In this document: positions 9,910 through 16,301 of the stretch, in pieces
Layout of the letters: each line of letters starts with the position of its first letter
Numbering within the stretch: position 1 is the first letter of the stretch
DNA from: an uncultured Bacteroidota bacterium
Lineage (GTDB): Bacteria; Bacteroidota; Bacteroidia; Chitinophagales; Chitinophagaceae
Assembly: GCA_903929425.1 (NCBI GenBank)
Contig: CAIYUO010000087.1
Location: forward strand, 1 to 33,121
Reading direction: 5' to 3'
Length of the DNA stretch: 33,121 bases
Program-made: the position numbers and the translations under genes
Notes under the pieces: model-generated
Databases searched by the model: none
What the model saw: only the letters and a program-made list of their open reading frames with translations
Told to the model about the DNA's origin: nothing

Positions 9910-10911
9910 ATGAAAATAAGATGTTTAATATTATTCTTTTGCATTGCTTTTTCATTAAAGGCTAAATTATGTGCACAAACACCTTATTCCTCTCAAAATT
10001 TTTCGATGGTAAATTATTTAAATCCAGCAAATGTTGGTTTTAGTGTTAACAGCCAGTTTAATAGTTTTTTTAGAAATCAATTTGCTGGGGTAGGCGATGC
10101 TTTCAGAACAATTGGCGTAGCTGCTGATTTCAAACTTTTTAAACAAGCGGATGATGAGCCCAATATATTTGGTGTTGGCGTTCAAGCAGTTTCAGAAAAA
10201 GTTTTAGGTGGAGCACTCCAAACTAATTATATAACTGTAAATTTTGCCAATCGGGTTTTCTTCAATAAACTTAAAACTAAATACTTGTCACTTGGTATAG
10301 GTGGGAGTATGATTACAAGAAATTTAGATAAAACGCAACTTAGTTTTGGAGATCAATACAATTCTGGTAGATATTTTTTTAATTCATCCGCTGATTTTGT
10401 TGCTTCATTTCCTACAAAATATGCAACCAATGTTGGAATGATGTACAATAGTAGTGGTCAAAATATGTTTTTCCAACTAGGAGCGAGTAGTTATTATATT
10501 TTTAGAACCGCAGTGAATCAGTCTTATAACACGGTGAATCAAAATTTTCAAATGAATTATCTTTTTAATTTTGAACATAGAATATTAGAAGAAAATACAA
10601 TTCTATTTCATGCGGATTATCAAGAAAGATTGGAAGTAACCAATTATTATGTGGGTATGGCACTGGGTTTCCCAATACCAGATAAAAATGAAAATACGAG
10701 ACGAATTTATTTTGGGTGTTTTTATAGAATGAAAGATGCTACCATTCCTTATATTGGTTATTTATTTAATAAATATAAGTTTGGGATTAGTTATGACATT
10801 TATCAAAATAATATGACGACTGCAAATTTGCATCCACAAACAATAGAGTTTAATTTGACTAGAAGTTTAGGAAAAAATAAGTCAAATAAATTTGTAACTT
10901 TTTTTAATTAA
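9910..10911 (+). CDS. PorP/SprF family T9SS outer-membrane protein
   Basis: A 333-residue outer-membrane beta-barrel protein of the PorP/SprF family. Members assist secretion or surface attachment of type B T9SS cargo encoded next to them. The signal peptide ends at KLCAQ (about residue 23). The mature start is family-typical: TPYSSQNFSMVNYLNPANVGF, read in two parts as TPYSSQNFSMV and NYLNPANVGF. FFRNQFAGVGDAFRTIGVAADF follows, again in the family pattern. Many alternating aromatic strands come next, ending with FNLTRSLGKNKSNKFVTFFN. The ATG at 9910 directly follows the TAA of the upstream cargo gene, which indicates one transcript and probable translational coupling. Its stop is only seven bases from the end of the converging rhomboid gene. 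Confidence 0.9.
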   Translation: MKIRCLILFFCIAFSLKAKLCAQTPYSSQNFSMVNYLNPANVGFSVNSQFNSFFRNQFAGVGDAFRTIGVAADFKLFKQADDEPNIFGVGVQAVSEKVLGGALQTNYITVNFANRVFFNKLKTKYLSLGIGGSMITRNLDKTQLSFGDQYNSGRYFFNSSADFVASFPTKYATNVGMMYNSSGQNMFFQLGASSYYIFRTAVNQSYNTVNQNFQMNYLFNFEHRILEENTILFHADYQERLEVTNYYVGMALGFPIPDKNENTRRIYFGCFYRMKDATIPYIGYLFNKYKFGISYDIYQNNMTTANLHPQTIEFNLTRSLGKNKSNKFVTFFN

Positions 10912-10925
10912 AACTTAATTAAAAC
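10904..10925. repeat. Two tandem 11-bp units at a convergent gene junction
   Basis: TTAATTAAAAC occurs twice back to back (10904-10914 and 10915-10925). The first copy contains the stop codon of the porP/sprF-like gene. The second contains, on the other strand, the stop codon of the rhomboid gene. Each unit holds the self-complementary TTAATTAA. No GC-rich terminator hairpin is visible here. Confidence 0.7.
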
Positions 10926-11572
10926 TTATTTAAATAAATTTTAATTTGCTCCACAAAGGAATTAATAACATCCGATTGTCCTTCAATCCCTGCAACTTTC
11001 GACGCAACAATTAAAAATACAATTCCATAAAAAGCACCCCATAAGTGAGCACTATGATTGATGGATCCTGGACCATTTTTTGATAAGTAAACAGTGAGCG
11101 CTAAATAAAGTGGGCCAAATACAAATCCAGGGATAATCGGTGGAATAATGAAAAAACCAATTTGTAGTGTTGGCTGTAAAAATATGCCCACAAAAACAAT
11201 TGCTGATACCGCTCCTGACGCACCTAAACTTCGATACCTATATTGTTTATAATGTTGCAGGTAAGTAGGAATAATACAAACCACTAATGCGGATAGGTAT
11301 AATAGCACATAAAATACACTGCCGAGTGAACCAAAAATGAGTTCAAAAAATTTCTCTATAAAGTCTCCAAACATGTAAAATGAAAACATATTAAAGGCCA
11401 AGTGCATAAAATCGGCATGAATAAATCCACAAGTTATAGAACGGTACCATTGTGATGGGTCTTTAGCAATAGTATAAGGATGAAATATGAGTTTATCCAT
11501 TAACTGATCATTTTTCATTGCAAGGAATGAAATAATTACAGTGATGATTACTATTACAATGGTTATGGACAT
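10919..11572 (-). CDS. Rhomboid family intramembrane serine protease
   Basis: A 217-residue polytopic membrane protein that cleaves substrates inside the membrane with a Ser-His dyad. The family signatures are present: HADFMHLAFNMFSFY at about residues 52-66 (rhomboid HxxxHxxxN region), the catalytic GASG at 117-120 with Ser119, and HSAHLWGA with the probable catalytic His176. Hydrophobic segments fit a six-helix core. The ATG is nine bases after the rlmH stop, so it is very likely the third gene of a minus-strand operon. The substrate is unknown. It converges with the PorP/SprF gene, leaving a seven-base gap. Confidence 0.9.
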   Translation of the reverse strand: MSITIVIVIITVIISFLAMKNDQLMDKLIFHPYTIAKDPSQWYRSITCGFIHADFMHLAFNMFSFYMFGDFIEKFFELIFGSLGSVFYVLLYLSALVVCIIPTYLQHYKQYRYRSLGASGAVSAIVFVGIFLQPTLQIGFFIIPPIIPGFVFGPLYLALTVYLSKNGPGSINHSAHLWGAFYGIVFLIVASKVAGIEGQSDVINSFVEQIKIYLNKF

Positions 11573-11581
11573 GTTTTATAT

Positions 11582-12046
11582 TTATTCGTGATGATACTTT
11601 TCGTAAGCCAAGATACTGCAAGCACGGTAAATTTGTTCAGCTAAAATTAAGCGTACTAACATATGCGGGAAAACTAAATCAGAAATACTCCAGGTGAAAT
11701 TGGCACGTTTTTTAATTTCATCGTCAACACCATAAGCGCCACCAATTAAAAAAACAATGCGTTGAGCACTTTGGTTGGCCTTTTGTTGAATCAAATTAGC
11801 CAAACCAGGGGAACTTAACATTTTACCTTTCTCGTCCAATAAGATTAGTACATCGGTTGCATTTAAGGCTTTCAGAATACTAATTGCTTCGGCTTTTTTT
11901 ATTTGATGAGCATCGGTTAATTTACTAGGGATTATTAATTGCCAATCAATGGGGTAGTAATGTGTGATTCGTTTGGTGAATTGATCAACTCCTTCCTTGA
12001 TATATGAATCGTGGGCTTTCCCAACCGAGAATATCGATAGTTTCAA
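11582..12046 (-). CDS. rlmH: 23S rRNA (pseudouridine1915-N3)-methyltransferase RlmH
   Basis: SPOUT-class S-adenosylmethionine methyltransferase that modifies pseudouridine 1915 in helix 69 of 23S rRNA on assembled ribosomes. It is 154 residues long, against 155 in E. coli. Motifs include LDEKGKMLSS, the SAM-binding knot FLIGGAYG, and the family-typical C-terminus HMLVRLILAEQIYRA then EKYHHE (YHRE in E. coli). The start is TTG at 12044-12046. The only in-frame upstream codons before a TGA are AAT, TCA, AAA and GCA, and the resulting MKLSIFSVGK aligns with MKLQLVAVGT of the E. coli protein, so TTG is the real start rather than a wrong call. It lies 30 bases after the small gene upstream and nine before the rhomboid gene. 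Confidence 0.95.
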   Translation of the reverse strand: MKLSIFSVGKAHDSYIKEGVDQFTKRITHYYPIDWQLIIPSKLTDAHQIKKAEAISILKALNATDVLILLDEKGKMLSSPGLANLIQQKANQSAQRIVFLIGGAYGVDDEIKKRANFTWSISDLVFPHMLVRLILAEQIYRACSILAYEKYHHE

Positions 12047-12076
12047 TGCTTTTGAATTTCATCAAATTTAATGAAA

Positions 12077-12307
12077 TTACTGTATAGTAAATTCCCTGGT
12101 ATTTGTTTCTCCTAATGAGAATGTGTACTGGCCTTTTTTACAATCTCCAACGTAAAGGCAGGTTCTTTGTGTATTTCCTGAAATTTTACCTTGTAAAATA
12201 TCCACACCATTTGCATTTGTAATGGTGTAAATTTTACTTTCACAATCCTCAAGTGAGAACTGCACTTCTAAAATGCCATCCTTAACTATTTCAGTTAATG
12301 TGAACAT
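12077..12307 (-). CDS. Small conserved-looking protein of unknown function
   Basis: A 76-residue protein. I chose the ATG at 12305-12307 rather than the in-frame TTG six bases upstream. It has no signal peptide and no membrane segment. It is predicted to be all-beta, with a pattern of alternating strands: KIYTITNANGVDILQGKI, then CLYVGDCKKGQYTFSL, then a closing REFTIQ. This resembles the strand order of T9SS type A sorting domains (Gly-turn, 'G.Y...' strand, terminal strand), but without any exported passenger. It has three cysteines. It is the first gene of a likely operon with rlmH and the rhomboid gene. I do not recognise the family by name. The gene is supported by spacing, strand and plausible composition rather than by a certain homologue. 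Confidence 0.6.
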   Translation of the reverse strand: MFTLTEIVKDGILEVQFSLEDCESKIYTITNANGVDILQGKISGNTQRTCLYVGDCKKGQYTFSLGETNTREFTIQ

Positions 12308-12450
12308 AAGCAAGCAATCGTTTTGTATCTAAGTAATAGACAATATAAATTTAGGGAATATTCTAATTTCTAAAGCTAGATTTATATCTAAAATGAAAGG
12401 GACTAAATTGAAACATCCCAAATTGAGTTTATTGCTAGTTCTTAAATAAT

Positions 12451-12468
12451 TATAGAATTAATTCTATA
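12451..12468. promoter_or_regulatory. Perfect 18-bp palindrome, candidate operator
   Basis: TATAGAATTAATTCTATA is a perfect inverted repeat 70 bases upstream of the response regulator ATG. Its core, TAGAA-TTAA-TTCTA at 12453-12466, has the same half-sites and the same four-base spacer as a site upstream of the giant gene at 16235-16248. The centre lies about 60 bases upstream of the predicted transcription start, a position that suits an activator. The binding protein is inferred, not shown. Confidence 0.5.
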
Positions 12469-12504
12469 TGCTTGAAAATCAAAGTATTTGCCACAAACTC
12501 TGCC

Positions 12505-12512
12505 TAAATTTG
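12505..12512 (+). promoter_or_regulatory. -7 box of the response regulator promoter
   Basis: TAAATTTG is an exact match to the Bacteroidota -7 consensus TAnnTTTG and lies 26 bases upstream of the ATG at 12538. No convincing -33 TTG at the usual 19-21 base spacing was seen, which would fit activator dependence. Its position also argues against the upstream TTG at 12517 as a start codon. Confidence 0.45.
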
Positions 12513-12537
12513 TTCATTGCCAATTAAACAAGCCATA

Positions 12538-13143
12538 ATGGAAGTAAAAGTATTAGTAGCTGAGGATCATAGCATTGTGAAAATGGGTTTAACTGCTATT
12601 TTGAATAAATTATCAGTTCATACCGTTGGGGATGTTAGTACTTGCGGTGATTTAATGAATGAACTAGCTATAAATGAATATACTCATTTGATATTGGATA
12701 TTATATTGCCTGATGGGAATACCTTGGAATATATCGAGACCATAAATGAAAAATACCCTGATATGTCCATCCTGGTTCATTCCATGCAACCAATTGAGGT
12801 TTATGGTAAAATATCAAATAAGTTTAAAATCCATTCTTACTTACATAAAGGTGCTTCGGAAAGTGAGATCAATTATCATTTAGAGTTATTTATTAAGAAT
12901 CAGCCGCTTAGTATCAAGAAAAAAAATGAGGATACAGGTAATCCTTTTTCTACATTGGCAGTTAGGGAATTGGAAATACTTCACTATTTATTGAACGGCT
13001 ATAGAACCAAAGAAATTGCTAATTTATTGGGATTGAAAATGAATACGGTTTCTACTATTAAATCAAATATATTTGACAAAGTAAAAGCGGACTCATTTAC
13101 GCACCTATTACAGTTGGCACATGTACATCAAATTAGTTACTAA
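12538..13143 (+). CDS. NarL/LuxR-type two-component response regulator
   Basis: A 201-residue DNA-binding response regulator. The receiver domain shows the acidic pair Glu9-Asp10, the phospho-acceptor Asp54 in LILDIILPDG, the conserved Ser in ILVHS and the Lys in YLHKGAS. The C-terminal LuxR-type helix-turn-helix runs from about residue 138 (LAVRELEILHYLLNGYRTKE, then IANLLGLKMNTVSTIKSNI). I use ATG at 12538, which gives the canonical MEVKVLVAEDHS start, rather than TTG at 12517, which would overlap the predicted promoter. Its last 23 bases overlap the start of the sensor kinase gene, so the two are surely co-expressed partners. The palindromes upstream of this gene and of the giant gene are candidate binding sites, by inference only. 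Confidence 0.92.
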   Translation: MEVKVLVAEDHSIVKMGLTAILNKLSVHTVGDVSTCGDLMNELAINEYTHLILDIILPDGNTLEYIETINEKYPDMSILVHSMQPIEVYGKISNKFKIHSYLHKGASESEINYHLELFIKNQPLSIKKKNEDTGNPFSTLAVRELEILHYLLNGYRTKEIANLLGLKMNTVSTIKSNIFDKVKADSFTHLLQLAHVHQISY

Positions 13144-16135
13144 TAATTTATTACGCACCTTATTAAGTGCCTTTTTTCTTTTTTGTTTTCAATTAAGCAT
13201 TGCTCAATTACCGTATAATTTTGAAAGAATTAATACCGAAAATGGTTTGCCTACTAATGCAATAAAGGGATTACTTTTTGATGCCAATACTAGATTTTTA
13301 TGGGTAGCCACTGAATCAGGAATTGTTCGCTATAATGGATATGGTTTTCAAAGTTTTGGTGATAATGAAAACAATGCCGTACTAAATGGAAGAATTGTAT
13401 TTTTTGAAAAGACAAAGGATGGCAGATTGTTTGGAAAATTAATGAATGAAAGGGTTTTCGTTATTAAAGAAAATAGGCCTGTTATTAATGATCCAAATAA
13501 AAAGCTTAGTACGGAAGCGGATTATTTGACTTTTAAATACAAATTAAATGCTATTGTTAAGGATAAGTTTAATATGCCTATTGAAACAAGAGACTATTTG
13601 GTAAAAAATCATATTTATACAAAGTTTGATTTTAAACTATATCAATACACTCCCCAAAAATTAGCATTTAAAATAGCACTACCCGATGATGAGTCTGGAT
13701 TTGTCATAGATGATCAATTATTTTTTCTAAAGAAAGATGGTAGTGTTTTTGAATCGTTAACAACAAATGGAACATTTAGGTTAAATAAAATTGCAGACTT
13801 TGGAAAAACATTATCATATGATGCTAAAAATGCATTCACACATATTAAAGTATTTCAAAGTGGCCCCAATGAGCCCGTTTATTTATTAGCTAGTAATAAA
13901 TTATTTAAAATTGGATATAGTAATCAAAAATGTAGGTTAACATTAATTACTGATCAGTTTCCCATTAATGAGTTTGTTAATTTTATTCAAATTGACAATT
14001 TAACGCATGTCATATATATTGGAACTGATAATAGGGGATTGATTGTAGGTAGACCCAAGTATTTTAAACGTGTGATACCCGAAAACGCCATTGAAGGTAT
14101 TAGTACTTCGGCATATTCTCAATTACAACTAAGTAATGGAACGATTCAAATTAATTCGGGTCAGGTTTTTGGTGAAGCAGCCGTTCCTTCAACCAAAGTA
14201 TTTTATAGAAAATCAGAACCAGGAACTTTCATTTCCAAAGAAAGTATTCTTTTCATGACCAACTCTGATGGTATTGTTGAATTTGATTTAAGAAATAATA
14301 GAATCCTTAACATATCTAATAATATTTCTTATAATAGAAATTCATTTATTGAAGTAGGTCATAAAATTTATGCCTTTAATGAAAAAGGTATCGCTGTTAA
14401 AAATAAACAATGGGCCTATTTATTGACATTTGGTAAAATGCCGTTTAGTTTTATTGTTTTTGGATTACAGCAAATGAATGATACTGAAATATTAGCTGCC
14501 ACTTCGGATGGATTATATAAGTATGATTTAAAGAAAAATACTTTTTCCTTATTTTATAAAGATAAAGACAACGCTAATTTCAGAACAATTTATAATTTAA
14601 ATGGCTATTATTTAATTGGCACTTATGGCGGTGGCGTTTATATGTATTATAAAGACAGTATCAAGAAAGTGCCATTGGATCAGAATAAATATTTAAATTA
14701 TACACATTGCTTTCTACAAGATAAAAAGGGCAATATATGGGCGAGTACCAATAAAGGATTGTTCATGTCGCCAGGACAGTCATTAATTGATTTTTGGAAT
14801 AAAGGTCCTGGAAATATTAAATTCAGGTATTTTGGTAAGTCCGAAGGAATTGATGAATTAGAAATGAATGGTGGATGCTCTCCTTGTGCAATACAAATGC
14901 GTAACGGGAATTTTTCTTTCCCTGGAATTGATGGATTAATTCAATTTAACCCCGATAGTATTCCTAATTTTAAAATTCAGCCCAAGGTATACTTGGATAA
15001 ACTTGTTGTAGATAATAAGTTACTTGATATTCAAATGTTGAAAAATGAATTTGTTTCAGGGGTAAAGAATATAGAGTTGCAATTAGGCATTTCTGGGATG
15101 TTATCTCAAGAAAATATCATGTTGGAATATAAGTTTGATGAGGAGGCTTGGGTGAGGTTAAATGTCAAAAATCCAATTATAAAATATAGTAACCCCGGAT
15201 ACGGTTCACATAAAGTAAGCTTTAGATTAAGGAATACAATTGATGGGAAATGGGAAACCACAGAATATCCATTTACGATCAAATATCCATGGACCTTACA
15301 TCCATTAATGTATTTAGTTTACTTGTTAATTTTAATAGGTATCATTTTATTGTATATACGTTTTAAAACAATTATATATCAAAGAAGACAAAAGATTTTA
15401 GAAAAAGAAGTTGCTGCGAAAACGCTGTCTTTAAATAATTTAAATGATTATTTATTAAAAAGAAATCAAGCAAAAGATCATGTTATTGCCATCATGAATC
15501 ATGATATTTTAACGCCTTTAAAATATTTACATATCACTGCAAAAAATATTGCTGAAGTAAGTAATGAAGCAAACGTGAAATCTTCCATTAAACAAATCGC
15601 AAAAACTTCAAAGGATTTAGAGTATCTCACTTCCAACATGCTTAATTGGGTGAAGTTTGACAATATTGAAACCTTACCCAATAAACAACCAGTTGATTTA
15701 TTTATATTGGTTAATGATTTGGTTGAATTCGTTGAACCGTTTAAGCAAAATGATCAAGTTCAAATCATAAATGATATTTCTGAAGGATTAATAATACAAA
15801 ACTGGGCTGATTCATTAAGGGTATTATTGTATAACTTAATTATAAATGCCATTCATTCTACGAACAAGGGAAGTATTCACATTTCCTATGAATCAAATGA
15901 AAATGGATATCAAATTAAGGTAACTGATACGGGTATTGGAATGAGTGAATCAATGATTCAATATTTGTTGCAAGGCAAGAATAAAGACGAGGTTGAACAA
16001 ATACCTAAATACAAAAAAGGGAATGGTGTAGGATTTCAAATTATTAGAAATATTGTTCAATTAATGGGTGCAACTATACAAATTCATAGTATAGAACAAG
16101 AAGGAACATCCGTCTCAATAAAATTAAAAAATTAA
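13121..16135 (+). CDS. Reg_prop/Y_Y_Y sensor histidine kinase
   Basis: A 1004-residue membrane sensor. The signal peptide ends at about residue 29 (LSIAQ). The periplasmic part is a two-component regulator (Reg_prop) beta-propeller, with blades such as FLWVATESGIVRYNG and NIWASTNKGLFM, followed by a Y_Y_Y domain (about residues 640-720: YKFDEEAWVRL, FRLRNTIDGKWE). A single transmembrane helix lies at about 727-748 (LMYLVYLLILIGIILLYI), then a coiled coil. The HisKA box is NHDILTPLKYL with phospho-accepting His794. The ATPase domain has an N-box (NLIINAIHST), G1 (DTGIGMSE) and G2 (GNGVGFQI). This is the input architecture of hybrid two-component sensors, but here it ends after the kinase. No receiver or AraC domain is fused, and the regulator is the separate, overlapping upstream gene. 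The ATG at 13121 gives a good signal peptide. The ligand is unknown. Confidence 0.92.
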   Translation: MYIKLVTNNLLRTLLSAFFLFCFQLSIAQLPYNFERINTENGLPTNAIKGLLFDANTRFLWVATESGIVRYNGYGFQSFGDNENNAVLNGRIVFFEKTKDGRLFGKLMNERVFVIKENRPVINDPNKKLSTEADYLTFKYKLNAIVKDKFNMPIETRDYLVKNHIYTKFDFKLYQYTPQKLAFKIALPDDESGFVIDDQLFFLKKDGSVFESLTTNGTFRLNKIADFGKTLSYDAKNAFTHIKVFQSGPNEPVYLLASNKLFKIGYSNQKCRLTLITDQFPINEFVNFIQIDNLTHVIYIGTDNRGLIVGRPKYFKRVIPENAIEGISTSAYSQLQLSNGTIQINSGQVFGEAAVPSTKVFYRKSEPGTFISKESILFMTNSDGIVEFDLRNNRILNISNNISYNRNSFIEVGHKIYAFNEKGIAVKNKQWAYLLTFGKMPFSFIVFGLQQMNDTEILAATSDGLYKYDLKKNTFSLFYKDKDNANFRTIYNLNGYYLIGTYGGGVYMYYKDSIKKVPLDQNKYLNYTHCFLQDKKGNIWASTNKGLFMSPGQSLIDFWNKGPGNIKFRYFGKSEGIDELEMNGGCSPCAIQMRNGNFSFPGIDGLIQFNPDSIPNFKIQPKVYLDKLVVDNKLLDIQMLKNEFVSGVKNIELQLGISGMLSQENIMLEYKFDEEAWVRLNVKNPIIKYSNPGYGSHKVSFRLRNTIDGKWETTEYPFTIKYPWTLHPLMYLVYLLILIGIILLYIRFKTIIYQRRQKILEKEVAAKTLSLNNLNDYLLKRNQAKDHVIAIMNHDILTPLKYLHITAKNIAEVSNEANVKSSIKQIAKTSKDLEYLTSNMLNWVKFDNIETLPNKQPVDLFILVNDLVEFVEPFKQNDQVQIINDISEGLIIQNWADSLRVLLYNLIINAIHSTNKGSIHISYESNENGYQIKVTDTGIGMSESMIQYLLQGKNKDEVEQIPKYKKGNGVGFQIIRNIVQLMGATIQIHSIEQEGTSVSIKLKN

Positions 16136-16142
16136 ATTATAA

Positions 16143-16156
16143 TCGAATTAATTCTA
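16143..16156. promoter_or_regulatory. Candidate operator 1 upstream of the giant gene
   Basis: TCGAA-TTAA-TTCTA matches nine of ten half-site positions of TAGAA-N4-TTCTA. The 13 bases GAATTAATTCTAT at 16145-16157 are identical to 12455-12467 in the regulator promoter region. It lies just past the kinase stop, so it could alternatively be part of a 3' structure. Confidence 0.35.
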
Positions 16157-16160
16157 TCAA

Positions 16161-16190
16161 TATTCTATTAAATATTTTTTAAATAGAATA
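16161..16190 (+). terminator. AT-rich hairpin downstream of the kinase gene
   Basis: TATTCTATT (16161-16169) and AATAGAATA (16182-16190) are perfect inverse complements with a 12-base loop, 25 bases after the kinase stop. The stem has only two GC pairs in nine, so it would be weak as an intrinsic terminator. The half-sites also match the operator motif, so a protein-binding role is an equal alternative. Confidence 0.3.
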
Positions 16191-16197
16191 AATTCAA
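16184..16197. promoter_or_regulatory. Candidate operator 2 upstream of the giant gene
   Basis: TAGAA-TAAA-TTCAA matches nine of ten half-site positions with the same four-base spacer as the regulator-promoter palindrome. It overlaps the right arm of the 16161-16190 hairpin. An isolated half-site ATAGAA also lies at 16215-16220. Confidence 0.3.
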
Positions 16198-16234
16198 TAA
16201 ATGTTGATAAACAGATAGAATTTACTCGCGTTTA

Positions 16235-16248
16235 TAGAAGTTATTCTA
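16235..16248. promoter_or_regulatory. Candidate operator 3 upstream of the giant gene
   Basis: TAGAA-GTTA-TTCTA matches all ten half-site positions and the spacer length of the palindrome at 12453-12466. It is 53 bases upstream of the giant-gene ATG. If the TA-rich block ending in TTTTG at 16270-16279 serves as the -7 region, this site is centred about 45 bases upstream of the start point, the classic place for an activator touching RNA polymerase. Confidence 0.45.
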
Positions 16249-16268
16249 ATCGCGATTCATGCAATAAA

Positions 16269-16301
16269 CTAGACTTTTGTACGATCCAAAAACCCGTCTA
16301 G
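16269..16301 (+). promoter_or_regulatory. Inverted repeat ending at the giant-gene start codon
   Basis: CTAGAC at 16269-16274 pairs with GTCTAG at 16296-16301, and TTTTG at 16275-16279 pairs with CAAAA at 16287-16291. The result is a stem with a four-base bulge (ACCC) and a seven-base loop that ends on the base before the ATG. The final TAG is also the in-frame stop just before the ATG. It may be a leader hairpin, or chance overlap with the promoter. Confidence 0.35.

Larger units (their letters stand above)
12308..12537. promoter_or_regulatory. Divergent intergenic region between the rlmH operon and the response regulator gene
   Basis: 230 AT-rich bases with no supportable gene. It holds the perfect palindrome at 12451-12468 and a -7 box for the regulator gene at 12505-12512. 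A TAAATTTA at 12346-12353 could act as a -7 box for the minus-strand operon. A weak operator-like sequence, TAGGG-AATA-TTCTA, lies at 12352-12365 and matches eight of ten half-site positions. No riboswitch or RNA gene was recognised. Confidence 0.6.

Noticed and set aside
12077-12307. Toxin-antitoxin component
   Set aside because: The small gene has no partner of matching size, no DNA-binding motif and no nuclease motif. It is followed by rlmH, a core rRNA enzyme.
12517-12537. TTG at 12517 as the start of the response regulator
   Set aside because: It would add seven residues ahead of the canonical receiver start and lies five bases from an exact TAnnTTTG -7 box. ATG at 12538 fits both the family and the promoter.
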